Positions 34,196 through 42,847 are shown, counted from the stretch's first letter. The stretch is DNA of 64,000 bases from Aquiflexum lacus (GCF_015476655.1 NZ_JABFHF010000025.1:22860-86859); one strand, 5' to 3'. The notes: a model not told the origin generated them from the letters alone. Numbers and translations: made by a program.

Positions 34196-35641
34196 ATGAA
34201 CCTAGATCAGATATTTGAGTCCGCCCAAGAGGCATTTTTGTTTTATAAAAACGTACCTGGAAAGGAAAAAGCAGCTTTTTTGCGCAAAATTGCAGAAGGT
34301 CTTGAAGCAGAGAAGGCTGAGCTTATCCCATTGGCTTCAGGAGAATCCAATTTGCCGGAAGGTAGAATTGCCGGTGAACTGGGTAGGACCTGTGGTCAAA
34401 TCAGGCTTTTTGCCAATTTGGTGGAAGAAGGGAGTTGGGTAGAAGCCACTATTGACCATGCCGATCCAGAGAGGACGCCTGCGCCAAAACCTGACATCAG
34501 AAGATTTTTGACTCCTTTGGGACCTGTAATCGTATTTGGAGCGAGCAATTTTCCCTTGGCATTTTCTACAGCTGGTGGAGACACAATTTCTGCCTTAGCT
34601 TCAGGTTGTCCCGTTATTTACAAAGCCCATCCCGCCCATCCGGAAACATCCAAATTGGTTGGGCAGGTGATCCACAAAGCCGTCATAGATTCTGCCTTGC
34701 CGATTGGGGTTTTTGCACATGTTGAAGGCGGAATTCAGATTGGACAGGATTTGGCAAAACATCCCACAGCAAAAGCAGTGGCATTTACAGGAAGCCACGG
34801 TGGGGGCATGGCATTATTTGCCCTTGCAAGTCAAAGACCTGAACCTATTCCGGTATTTGCCGAAATGGGATCCGTGAACCCCATATTTACATTTGAACAT
34901 AAACTGGGAAAAGATATTTCGGGACACGCCAAAGCTTTTGTAAGCTCACTTACTTTGGGTGCAGGTCAGTTTTGCACCAACCCGGGATTGATCTTTGTGC
35001 CTAAGTCCGCTCAAAAAGAATTTTCCGAAGCTGTCAAAGGAGAATTGGAAGATATCGCCGCCGCGCCCATGCTTCACGAAGGTATCGCTGAAGCCTATTA
35101 TTCTTCCATTCAATACCTACAGGGTAGAGAAGAATTGGAATGGGTTAAGGTATCTGCAGCGAAAGACCTGATCAAAGCGCATCCTACCTTGGCCAAGATC
35201 AAAGCCAAGGATTGGTTGAAAGATGCTAAATTTCAAGAAGAGGTTTTTGGTTCTTTTGCCTTGATGGTGGTTTATGAAAATGAAGACGAACTGCTCGAAA
35301 TCGCTAAAAAACTCCATGGCCAATTGACCATCACCATTTGGGCAGAAGAAGATGAACTGAACAACAAACTCTTTCTGATCAATTTGTTGGAAGAAAAGTG
35401 TGGAAGAATGCTCTACAAAGGTGTTCCCACCGGTGTAGAAGTGGGTTTCGCGATGCAGCACGGAGGGCCTTATCCTTCAACGACTGACAGCAGGAGCACA
35501 TCAGTCGGTGTTTACGCCATCAAACGTTTTGCCCGACCTATTGCATTCCAGGATATGCCTGAAAATTTGTTGCCTGATGCATTGAGTGAGAAGAATCCAT
35601 TGGGGATTTGGAGGATGGTTGATGGGGAATTTAAGAAGTAA
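34196..35641 (+). CDS. Alpha-ketoglutaric semialdehyde (2,5-dioxovalerate) dehydrogenase
   Basis: 481-aa aldehyde dehydrogenase that oxidises alpha-ketoglutarate semialdehyde to alpha-ketoglutarate. The NAD(P)-binding motif and catalytic parts are visible: FGASNFPLAFSTAGGDTISALASGCPVIYKAHPAHPETS; AFTGSHGGG; catalytic Glu region EMGSVNPIFTFEH; and the nucleophilic Cys260 in LGAGQFCTNPGLIFV. A-H-P-A-H-P-E and AMQHGGPYPSTTDSRSTSVG are typical of the KGSADH subfamily. With its neighbours it completes hydroxyproline catabolism. An intact, normal-length gene. Confidence 0.9.
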   Translation: MNLDQIFESAQEAFLFYKNVPGKEKAAFLRKIAEGLEAEKAELIPLASGESNLPEGRIAGELGRTCGQIRLFANLVEEGSWVEATIDHADPERTPAPKPDIRRFLTPLGPVIVFGASNFPLAFSTAGGDTISALASGCPVIYKAHPAHPETSKLVGQVIHKAVIDSALPIGVFAHVEGGIQIGQDLAKHPTAKAVAFTGSHGGGMALFALASQRPEPIPVFAEMGSVNPIFTFEHKLGKDISGHAKAFVSSLTLGAGQFCTNPGLIFVPKSAQKEFSEAVKGELEDIAAAPMLHEGIAEAYYSSIQYLQGREELEWVKVSAAKDLIKAHPTLAKIKAKDWLKDAKFQEEVFGSFALMVVYENEDELLEIAKKLHGQLTITIWAEEDELNNKLFLINLLEEKCGRMLYKGVPTGVEVGFAMQHGGPYPSTTDSRSTSVGVYAIKRFARPIAFQDMPENLLPDALSEKNPLGIWRMVDGEFKK

Positions 35642-35769
35642 GTGGTTCAAGTCTTCAGGGAATGGTTCAAGACTTAGTCTTGGACCATTCTTGGTAGCAG
35701 TCTTCAGACTGCACTACTACAGTCTGAAGACTGTAAATTTTGTGGTCCAAGCCTGAAGACTTGAACCAC
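35642..35769. repeat. Nested-hairpin repeat cluster bounded by 18-bp inverted repeats
   Basis: The outer arms GTGGTTCAAGTCTTCAGG (35642-35659) and CCTGAAGACTTGAACCAC (35752-35769) are perfectly complementary. Between them are an AATGGTTCAAGAC/GTCTTGGACCATT stem (35661-35690, one mismatch), a GCAGTCT..AGACTGC stem (35697-35712) and an ACAGTCT..AGACTGT stem (35719-35734). It lies between the dehydrogenase and epimerase genes and fills nearly the whole gap. It could be a miniature mobile or REP-like element, or a processing/terminator structure. Confidence 0.75.
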
Positions 35770-35790
35770 ATCACAAATATCATTTAAAAT

Positions 35791-36789
35791 ATGAAATCCA
35801 CCTTCCAATGTATTGATGCCCATACCTGTGGCAATCCTGTGCGTCTTGTTTCAGGAGGAGTTCCTTTTTTGGAAGGGAAAAATATGCTGGAAAAGCGTCA
35901 GTTTTTTCTGGACAATTTGGACTGGATCAGGAAAGGTTTGATGTTTGAACCCAGGGGACATGATATGATGTCAGGGTCCATGCTTTTTCCTCCCCATGAT
36001 CCTGAAAATGATTTTGCCGTGCTTTTTATTGAAACCAGTGGTTGCCTTCCCATGTGTGGGCATGGAACTATTGGAACCATTACCATTGCCATCGAGGAAG
36101 GACTGATCCAGCCCAAAACTCCCGGATTTCTAAGAATGGAAGCACCGGCAGGATTGGTCTTGGTGGAATATAAGCAAGAAGGCAAAAAAGTAAAATCCGT
36201 CAAACTCACCAATGTCAAAAGCTTTTTGGCAGCAGAAGAACTTGAAATAGAGACCGAAGAATTGGGTAAGCTGATAGTAGATGTGGCTTATGGAGGTAAT
36301 TTTTATTGCATTGTAGATCCTCAGGAAAACTTCCCTGGTTTAGAGCATTACAAAGCAGAGCAGTTGGTCTCCATGGCCAGAAACCTGAGGCAAAAGATGA
36401 ATGAAAGATACGACTTTGTCCATCCGGAGCATTCCCAAATCCGAGGCTTATCCCATGTTCTTTGGACAGGGAAAACATTGGATCCAAGCAGTACAGCTAG
36501 AAATGCAGTTTTTTACGGTGACAAAGCAATCGATCGCTCCCCATGCGGCACAGGTACCTCAGCTCGTATGGCTCAATGGCATGCAAAGGGCAAATTGAAA
36601 AAAGGTGAACCATTTGTCCATGAGAGTTTCATTGGATCCAAATTCACAGGAAAGGTGGAAGAAGAAACCCAAGTCGGGGAAATTTCCGCTATTATTCCGA
36701 GCATAGAAGGATGGGCAGTGGTGACAGGATACAATACCATTTTTTTGGATGATGAAGATCCTTATGTGCATGGGTTTCAGGTGATATAG
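35791..36789 (+). CDS. 4-hydroxyproline 2-epimerase (proline racemase family)
   Basis: 332-aa protein of the proline racemase superfamily. Both catalytic cysteines are present: Cys89 in CLPMCGHGTIGTIT and Cys252 in SPCGTGTSARMAQWHAKG. A two-Cys enzyme is a racemase/epimerase rather than the Cys-Thr trans-3-hydroxyproline dehydratase. Next to the deaminase and KGSADH genes it is best read as trans-4-hydroxy-L-proline epimerase, yielding cis-4-hydroxy-D-proline. Proline racemase itself is an alternative. The FAD oxidase for the next step is separated by about 6 kb. Confidence 0.9.
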   Translation: MKSTFQCIDAHTCGNPVRLVSGGVPFLEGKNMLEKRQFFLDNLDWIRKGLMFEPRGHDMMSGSMLFPPHDPENDFAVLFIETSGCLPMCGHGTIGTITIAIEEGLIQPKTPGFLRMEAPAGLVLVEYKQEGKKVKSVKLTNVKSFLAAEELEIETEELGKLIVDVAYGGNFYCIVDPQENFPGLEHYKAEQLVSMARNLRQKMNERYDFVHPEHSQIRGLSHVLWTGKTLDPSSTARNAVFYGDKAIDRSPCGTGTSARMAQWHAKGKLKKGEPFVHESFIGSKFTGKVEEETQVGEISAIIPSIEGWAVVTGYNTIFLDDEDPYVHGFQVI

Positions 36790-36854
36790 AGGCGAGAGAT
36801 TAGAACCGAGAAGCGAGACTTTGAAGGGAAAGGTGGGTTAGAAGATACAAGAAC

Positions 36855-36878
36855 CAAAGCCTGCCCCGAGTATCGGGG
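36855..36878 (-). repeat. Inverted copy of the CCCCGATACTCGGGG-CAGGCTTTG repeat
   Basis: This is the exact reverse complement of the 24-base unit at 25410-25433. It is flanked by AGATACAAGAACC and GAGCCAAGAATCAAGAG, the mirror image of the TTCTTGTCTCTTG-type flank of that copy. The repeat therefore extends beyond the 24 bases, and both copies appear to share a longer element. Confidence 0.8.
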
Positions 36879-37052
36879 AGCCAAGAATCAAGAGAACTTA
36901 ATTAAGCCTTTTGGGCTGATTCATTTACGGTGGGATTGGTTAAGAAAATAGGTTGGTAAAATGATCATTTTAATGGTCTTTAATAATTTGAAGATTTTCA
37001 AATGTTCTTTTAAGTAAATTTTATGTTTATTTTTTATAAAAGCATATACATC

Positions 37053-37208
37053 ATGAAAATGAATATTGATATTGAGGATAAGCTGATTTTAGCAGCAATG
37101 AAGATTTCCGGTGTCAAAACAAAAAAAGAAGCAGTAGGGGAAGGATTGAAATTGATCATTCAGTTGAATCAACAAAAAGGAATTCGTGAACTCAGTGGCA
37201 AATTATAA
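37053..37208 (+). CDS. VapB-type antitoxin-like protein (orphan)
   Basis: 51 aa from ATG 37053 (an in-frame ATG at 37023 gives a less likely 61-aa form). MKMNIDIEDKLILAAMKISGVKTKKEAVGEGLKLIIQLNQQKGIRELSGKL fits the VapB/DUF2191-type antitoxin pattern: a short ribbon-helix-helix protein with TKKEAVxEGLK and I.EL.GK at the C-terminus. No VapC-like PIN toxin follows; the bases after the stop do not read as a toxin. So the antitoxin appears to be orphaned, probably by loss of its partner. Confidence 0.65.
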   Translation: MKMNIDIEDKLILAAMKISGVKTKKEAVGEGLKLIIQLNQQKGIRELSGKL

Positions 37209-37416
37209 TGGGAAGGTAATCTGGGGTCAATGAGATTAGACTAACCCTAAAAAAAGTCGATAAGATAGATCGGATTAATAACCAAAAGAGCTGAAGTTTA
37301 GGTAATTGAGAGTTATCAAAGTGATTGTTAACACAAGTCTAAACTGAGTTGATATAAATTAATACTTTTTGATTTACAACAGAGAGGGAATCGTAAAAAT
37401 CTACATATATATTGTT

Positions 37417-38183
37417 ATGCCAATAAATGAAAATCATCCGGTTATTAGACCCCAAAAAAAAAATATTACACTTTGGAGATATATGGACATTCCTTCCCTA
37501 ATATATTTACTTGCCAAAAAATCTTTATTTTTCGTACGAGCAGACCTTTTGAAGATAAATATGAAGGAACTTTACCAACGTTATCAGCAAAAGCTATTGA
37601 TGATTGGGCAAGAAAAGAAATTCAAAAAGGTCTTTTTCGCAAAGGATATTGGAACTTATCCAAACTGTTTAATAAGAACAAACAACCTACTTAAATTTTT
37701 GATGTAAGGAAAATTTCGAGATGCTCCATATGTGGAAAATTTATTCTAAAGAAAATGGAATTGCAATCCAAACAACCCATGAAAAATTACAAAAAGCAAT
37801 AATCTCAAAGGAAGACGTGTATCCAACTGAAATAAATTATTTAAATTATCAAAAGGATCTAATTAACCATCTTGACAATGGAATGAATGTTTTTACATAT
37901 AAGAGACAAGAGTATAAATCGGAAAATGAATTTCGACTAATCATCTCTTATCTTAGATTATTAGAAGACCAGTTATCCCATTTAAAAACTCATGATGAAA
38001 TGACACCTGCAAGAAAATTGCTTTACTCCAACACCCATAATTCAATGTGACATAGAACCAGATGAATTAATTTCTAATATACATTTATCACCATAAGCTC
38101 CAAAATGGTATTCAGAAGTAATTGAAGATATTATTAAGAAATATAGTTTGACAAATATAAATTTGAAGCAATCAGACTTATAA
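37417..38183 (+). pseudogene. DUF2971-type protein, decayed by frameshifts and stops
   Basis: Three different frames each give part of one DUF2971 protein: LWRYMDIPSLIYLLAKKSLFFVRADL (ATG 37417), FEDKYEGTLPTLSAKAIDDWARKEIQKG (about 37550-37640), MWKIYSKENGIAIQTTHEKLQ...INYLNYQKDLI...VFTYKRQEYKSENEFRLIISY (37721-38000) and PDELISNIHLSP..APKWYSEVIEDIIKKYSL (38058-38183). The last part has an in-frame TAA at 38094. The family is common in Bacteroidota, often in mobile or defence contexts. The ATG start and the stop at 38181 define the remains. Confidence 0.8.
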
Positions 38184-38344
38184 TAAATGCCATTTTTTAA
38201 GGTATTTCAAAAAAAACAATGTGCGTTCTAAAATGAATTTATAAAATAAGAGTCAGTAATAAAATGGAAAGTTATTGGATAGAAATTGCTGAAATACGAC
38301 ATTATGAAACCCCTAATTTTTAATCCTCTCCTCCCCGAAAACCA

Positions 38345-38905
38345 ATGTCTCTAAAAATCCGCCTCTATTTTACAGCCATCATCACCCTCGCCATTTGGGC
38401 CTTGTTGCTCTGGAGCCATTTTCATGGTGGGGTGCCAAGTCACCATATTTTGGCAAGGGAGGATTTGCCTGAAATCTCCAATTGGTGGGGTGGTTTTTTG
38501 CTTCCCTTTCTGACTTTGTTTTTATCATATAGGGTTGAAAAAAGATTGACAAAACAGTGTAAAGGTCATTCTCCTCTTACCACTATTCCAAAGAGTGTAT
38601 GGACAGGTTTCTTTTTAGCCTTACTTTATGGAATTTCCTTATCTTCATTTTTCAGCTTTGGTAATACCGAAATGCCCGGGTATATGTTGATGGGTATATT
38701 GGTAATTTCACTTTTCTATCCAATCTATAGGGCTGAGTGTATTCTTGGCTTTGTAGTCGGAATGACTTATACTTTTGGTGCAGTTCTTCCAACGGGAATC
38801 AGTTGTATTTTGGCATTGATCGGGACTTTGATTTACTTGTTAATCCGTCCGGGAATTTTGTTACTTTTTTCAAAAATCAAAAATTTGGCTGGTTCCAAAC
38901 TTTGA
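38345..38905 (+). CDS. Polytopic membrane protein, unknown function
   Basis: 186 aa with about five transmembrane helices (FTAIITLAIWALLLWSHF, WWGGFLLPFLTLFLSYRV, GFFLALLYGISLSSFFSFG, GYMLMGILVISLFY, FVVGMTYTFGAVLPTGISCILALIGTLIYLLI). A charged loop EKRLTKQCKGHSPLTTIPKSV follows the second helix. I do not recognise a family name. It stands alone inside the insertion that separates the hydroxyproline genes, and a terminator follows it. Confidence 0.75.
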   Translation: MSLKIRLYFTAIITLAIWALLLWSHFHGGVPSHHILAREDLPEISNWWGGFLLPFLTLFLSYRVEKRLTKQCKGHSPLTTIPKSVWTGFFLALLYGISLSSFFSFGNTEMPGYMLMGILVISLFYPIYRAECILGFVVGMTYTFGAVLPTGISCILALIGTLIYLLIRPGILLLFSKIKNLAGSKL

Positions 38906-38920
38906 CAATTTCAAAACAAA

Positions 38921-38946
38921 AAAACCTGCCATTTGGCAGGTTTTTA
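38921..38946. terminator. Bidirectional terminator between convergent genes
   Basis: AACCTGCC (38923-38930) and GGCAGGTT (38935-38942) pair with a 4-base loop and have A tracts before and T tracts after. It lies between the convergent membrane protein and fasciclin genes, 15-20 bases from each stop, so it can serve both. Confidence 0.85.
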
Positions 38947-38964
38947 GTCTCTTTTCTGTAATCA

Positions 38965-39513
38965 TTACTTGGGCAACAACACCCCATCCACTACATGGAT
39001 GACCCCGTTGCTTCCGCTTAAGTCAGCAGCAGTTACTGTTGCACCATTAATCATTACTTTTCCATCATTGATGGATACCGTAAGGTCTTGACCGTTCAAT
39101 GTTTTTACAATTTGTCCATCAGAAAGATCTGCGGCCATAACATTGCCTGCTACGACATGATAGGTCAATACTGAAGTCAACTGATCTTTACTTTCAGGCT
39201 TCAACAGGTTGTCTACAGTTCCGGTAGGCAATGCTTCAAAAGCAGCATTTGTCGGTGCGAAAACAGTGAAGGGACCTGTTCCGCTTAAAGTTTCCACCAA
39301 TCCTGCAGCACCAACTGCAGCAACCAATGTGGTGTGGTCAGGAGATCCAACAGCTATGTCAACAACCGTATTAGATGCTTCTACCGGAGCTTCCTCCACA
39401 ACTTCTACAGCGGTTTCTTCTGTAGTATCTTCCTTAGGGGAATTTTCACAGCTTGCTAGAAACGCAGAAGCGATAACTACAACTGCTAAAGATAAGAATT
39501 TTAATTTTTTCAT
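38965..39513 (-). CDS. Fasciclin-domain lipoprotein
   Basis: 182 aa. Lipoprotein signal with lipobox SAFLASC (Cys21 probable lipidation). Then an acidic linker (EDTTEETAVEVVEEAPVEAS) and one fasciclin/FAS1 domain from about residue 52: VDIAVGSPDHTTLVAAVGAAGLVETLSGTGPFTVFAPTNAAFEALP, the H1 motif FTVFAPTNAAF, LTYHVVAGNV, and the H2 motif GVIHVVDGVLLPK. Role: envelope- or surface-exposed adhesion-type domain, unknown partner. The nearest upstream gap (39514-39917) holds no clear gene. Confidence 0.93.
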   Translation of the reverse strand: MKKLKFLSLAVVVIASAFLASCENSPKEDTTEETAVEVVEEAPVEASNTVVDIAVGSPDHTTLVAAVGAAGLVETLSGTGPFTVFAPTNAAFEALPTGTVDNLLKPESKDQLTSVLTYHVVAGNVMAADLSDGQIVKTLNGQDLTVSINDGKVMINGATVTAADLSGSNGVIHVVDGVLLPK

Positions 39514-39917
39514 TTTGTATGGCTTGGTTTAAATACAAAAAACTAACAATGAACCCGTTATAAAGTTTATAATTGTAAAGAAAATTTTGATAGAAGGTAA
39601 AATTTTATTGTTTTAAGGTAAAGGTTTAAAGAAATATATCTACGTGCTGTACTTGTCGGAAAATCTTATAAGTTTTCATCAAAAATTTGCAATTTTTTTG
39701 ATTTCACAATGGCCTAGATTTGTCACCAAAACCCAATGAGGTAAAATCTTTTTTTATGATTAAAACAGTAAAATGGCGTCTTATAAATCATCATATATAA
39801 AAGATATCCCCGAATTGATGAACTGGTCTGGACAATGTTTGGCATGTAATTCGTACAGTGATCATTCAAGAGATCTGAATCAACATCAAGCGAGTTTATA
39901 AACCCGAAAAAATCACT
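39514..39917. other. 404-base non-coding gap between fasciclin and HMA-AraC genes
   Basis: AT-rich stretch that should hold the promoters of the two divergent genes. A 42-codon open frame (39773-39901, CxxC-like SGQCLACNSYS) is present but too short and unsupported to call. No repeat or hairpin stands out. Confidence 0.5.
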
Positions 39918-40478
39918 ATGAAAATCTATGTCAAAAATATGGCTTGTCAAAGCTGCGTGTCATTCGTGAAGGAAGCATTAGATGAACTTGAAATTATTAT
40001 TATAAAAGTCGGTATGGGGGAAATTGAAACAAAATCCGATGTCTCCGATGAACAAAAATGTGAACTCAACATAAAAATTAAAAAAGTCGGACTGGAACTC
40101 CTTGAAAAAAAGCATGGCGTGCTTATTGAAAAAATCAGAGCTGTCATCATCGACTATGTTTATCACTCAGATGAAAAATCAAATGTGAATTTCTCCACGC
40201 TCTTGAGTGAAAAACTAAACCATAGCTATACCTATTTGTCCAATTTTTTCTCAGAAGTAGAAGCGACCACAATTGCTCAATATGTGATATCATTGAAAAT
40301 CGAACGTGTCAAAGAGATGATCATCCTGGAAGAATTCAATTTATCAGAAATAGCATATAAACTTCATTACAGCAGTGCAGCCCATCTATCCAATCAATTC
40401 AAAAAAGTCACCGGCTTATCTCCCTCCCACTTTAAAAAATTAAAGGAAAAAAGAAGAATTGCTATTCAGGATCTTTAA
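39918..40478 (+). CDS. AraC-type regulator with N-terminal heavy-metal-associated-like CxxC segment
   Basis: 186 aa. Residues 1-70 resemble an HMA/copper-chaperone-like ferredoxin fold: MKIYVKNMACQSCVSFVKEALDELEI..., with Cys10 and Cys13 as a metal-binding CxxC. Residues about 85-186 have an AraC C-terminal helix-turn-helix (NVNFSTLLSEKLNHSYTYLSNFFSEVEATTIAQYVISLKIERVKEMI and LSEIAYKLHYSSAAHLSNQFKKVTGLSPSHFKKLK). Such HMA-AraC fusions recur in Bacteroidota, probably as metal-responsive regulators. No metal-transport gene is next to it in this window. Confidence 0.88.
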   Translation: MKIYVKNMACQSCVSFVKEALDELEIIIIKVGMGEIETKSDVSDEQKCELNIKIKKVGLELLEKKHGVLIEKIRAVIIDYVYHSDEKSNVNFSTLLSEKLNHSYTYLSNFFSEVEATTIAQYVISLKIERVKEMIILEEFNLSEIAYKLHYSSAAHLSNQFKKVTGLSPSHFKKLKEKRRIAIQDL

Positions 40479-40584
40479 GGTTTTTCACATTTTCGAATCT
40501 AGGGCAGGATAATTATAATACTTTCATTCTTAGGTCTTTGGTTATTTATTTTCAATTATCGATATTGAAGAAAAAACCACCTAA

Positions 40585-41616
40585 ATGATGAAATTTTTAA
40601 ATAAACTGACCCTCACCATTCTTTTTATAACCCTGTTTTCGGGATTTGGCTTTGCCCAAAAGAATGATGTTTCGCCTTTGTTTGCAGATAAGGATCCCAT
40701 GCAGATCCGTCTGAATTTCTCTATCAAAGAGATGAAAAAAGAAAAAGATGATACAGTTTATTTTCCATCTTATATACATTATATCAATCCTACAGGGAGT
40801 TGGGATTCATTAAAGATTGCCATGAGAGCAAGGGGAAATTTCAGAAGAGCCAAATGCTTTTTCCCTCCCATCCGGATAAAAATAAAAAAGAAAGATGCTG
40901 AAGGGACCATATTTGAAGGTAATAAAAACCTGAAACTTGTAGTCCCATGCCAAACAGTCAGCGCCCACAATGACTTGGTGTTAAAAGAATACCTTTGTTA
41001 TAAATTATTTGAACCGGTAACTCCATATGTTTTCGAAACCCGATTGGCAAATTTGACGCTAGTGGATGAGAGTGGCAAGAATTTTAAAACTTATGAAGTA
41101 AAATCATTCTGGATAGAAGATGATGATGTAGTGGCAAAAAGACATGGTGGCAAAATTGCAAAAGAAAAACAGATACTCCCACAGAGGATGCAGCCACTTT
41201 CTGCAGCAAGACAGGACTTTTTCGCATTTATGATTGCCAATACAGACTGGTCCAGTATGGTCCAGCATAATATCAAAGTCATGCAGCTGGAAAATAAAGA
41301 ATATATCCCACTTGCTTATGACTTTGACATGAGCGGCTTGGTCAATGCCAACTATGCCACTACCAGTGAGGTTTTACCTATCAGCAATGTCAGAGAGCGT
41401 CTTTACAGAGGAATCTGCTATTCCCCCGAAATACTGGAACAGGTCAGGGCTGAATACCTCGCATTGGAACCTGAAATCATGGGAATAGTAGATAATCTGG
41501 ATATCGGGCTTAACCCAAAGGAAATTCCGGATTTCAAGAAGTATCTGGGGGAGTTTTTTATGATTCTCAAAAATGACAGGCTATTCAAAGATCAGATACT
41601 ATCCAAATGTCGTTAA
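40585..41616 (+). CDS. Secreted protein, CotH-kinase-like (tandem paralogue 1)
   Basis: 343 aa, signal peptide (MMKFLNKLTLTILFITLFSGFGFAQ; Met1 and Met2 are adjacent ATGs). Conserved blocks shared with the next gene: MRARGNFRRAKCFFPPIRIKIKKKDAEGT; NLKLVVPCQ; ...LKEYLCYKLFEPVTPYVFETRLANLTL; IEDDDVVAKR; AARQDFFAFMIANTDWSSMVQHNIKV; IPLAYDFDMSGLVNANYA. The RGN.RR, VPC, DWS and DFD-x-x-G pattern suggests a CotH-like or lipopolysaccharide-kinase-like fold, but this is only a distant resemblance. I cannot assign a function. Normal codon use, so likely a resident gene. Confidence 0.75.
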   Translation: MMKFLNKLTLTILFITLFSGFGFAQKNDVSPLFADKDPMQIRLNFSIKEMKKEKDDTVYFPSYIHYINPTGSWDSLKIAMRARGNFRRAKCFFPPIRIKIKKKDAEGTIFEGNKNLKLVVPCQTVSAHNDLVLKEYLCYKLFEPVTPYVFETRLANLTLVDESGKNFKTYEVKSFWIEDDDVVAKRHGGKIAKEKQILPQRMQPLSAARQDFFAFMIANTDWSSMVQHNIKVMQLENKEYIPLAYDFDMSGLVNANYATTSEVLPISNVRERLYRGICYSPEILEQVRAEYLALEPEIMGIVDNLDIGLNPKEIPDFKKYLGEFFMILKNDRLFKDQILSKCR

Positions 41617-41800
41617 AAAAGCCATTTATCTTGATCAAAGAAAAAAAAAGAAACTGTTTTCTTTCAAACAGGAGGCATTATAGTATTACAATCCATCAAT
41701 AGAATATTGATTCGGATAACAAAAGAATATCTAAATTAGCCTGTCGAAATAAAAACAGTTTCTTCTTTGTTAAATCTTGAAATCAACCTGATTTTTATCA

Positions 41801-42838
41801 ATGAAATCCAGCCTCGCACATGGAATATTATTTGTTATTATCCTGATCTTTTCAGGAGGCCAAACGTATGGGTTTCAAAGCAGTCTACTTTTTTCCGATA
41901 AAGAACCTTTGGAACTTGAATTGATAACATCCTTGAACGAATTGAGGAACTCGAAATCAGATACAGTTTTTTTTTCCACAGTTTTAAAATATAAAAATGA
42001 AATGGGGCAATGGGATTCATTGCAGATAGAATTGCGTGCCCGTGGAAATACAAGAAGAAAAATTTGTCATTTCCCTCCAATAAGAATAAAAATCAAAAAG
42101 TCCAATTCAAAAAATACACTATTTGCAGAGGATAAAAGTCTTAAACTTGTGCTTCCCTGCCAACTTGCCAATTCGTTTAATGGTTTTATCGTAAAGGAGT
42201 ATATGTGTTATAAATTTTATGAATCAATTACCCCTTATCATTTTCAGACAAGGCTTGTCAACCTTACCCTGACCGACGTCAAAGACAGGAAAAGTAAAAC
42301 CCATAATCTAGTGGCTTTTATCATTGAAGACGATGACAAAGTAGCAAAGCGATTCCAGTACAAAATTTCAGATGCCAAAGTGATCAGGCCAAATTACATC
42401 AATGACACAAGTGCTGTCAGACAGGATTTTTTTGCGTTTATGATTGGAAATACGGATTGGTCAAATACCGGTCAACACAATGTGAAGGTAATGGCTGATA
42501 AAAACAAAAACCATATCCCACTACCCTATGATTTCGATATGGCAGGTTTTGTTGGCACTCCTTATGCCATACCCTACGATTATCTTCCTATCAAATCAGT
42601 TCAGGAAAGGCTTTATAGGGGTCTTTGCAGGGACAAAGATTTAGTTGAATATGTCAGAATGGAATATATCCAACTAGAACCTGAGATTAAAGAGACCATA
42701 GATCAATATGAAGAATATTTGAGTGCCAGTGACTTTAAAACAGCCCGGAATTTCCTTCACGAATTTTTTGATATTATCAAAAATGATAAACTATTTAAGA
42801 ATCAGATTCTTTCTAAATGTCTACCCAATAATTACTGA
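41801..42838 (+). CDS. Secreted protein, CotH-kinase-like (tandem paralogue 2)
   Basis: 345 aa, signal peptide (SSLAHGILFVIILIFSGGQTYGF). It is homologous to the 40585-41616 protein over nearly the whole length: LRARGNTRRKICHFPPIRIKIKKSNSKNT, LKLVLPCQ, KEYMCYKFYESITPYHFQTRLVNLTL, IIEDDDKVAKRF, SAVRQDFFAFMIGNTDWSNTGQHNVKVM, IPLPYDFDMAGFVGTPYA. The two are separated by 184 bases. Residues conserved between the copies (the RGN, PC, DW..., DFD-x-G) mark a possible active site. Function unknown. It lies 9 bases before the FAD oxidase gene and may be transcribed with it. Confidence 0.75.
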   Translation: MKSSLAHGILFVIILIFSGGQTYGFQSSLLFSDKEPLELELITSLNELRNSKSDTVFFSTVLKYKNEMGQWDSLQIELRARGNTRRKICHFPPIRIKIKKSNSKNTLFAEDKSLKLVLPCQLANSFNGFIVKEYMCYKFYESITPYHFQTRLVNLTLTDVKDRKSKTHNLVAFIIEDDDKVAKRFQYKISDAKVIRPNYINDTSAVRQDFFAFMIGNTDWSNTGQHNVKVMADKNKNHIPLPYDFDMAGFVGTPYAIPYDYLPIKSVQERLYRGLCRDKDLVEYVRMEYIQLEPEIKETIDQYEEYLSASDFKTARNFLHEFFDIIKNDKLFKNQILSKCLPNNY

Positions 42839-42847
42839 ATAAAATAA

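Noticed and set aside
39773..39901. 42-codon open frame with a CxxC-like motif before the HMA-AraC gene
   Set aside because: Too short, no family recognised and no ribosome-site support, so it was left as part of the non-coding gap.
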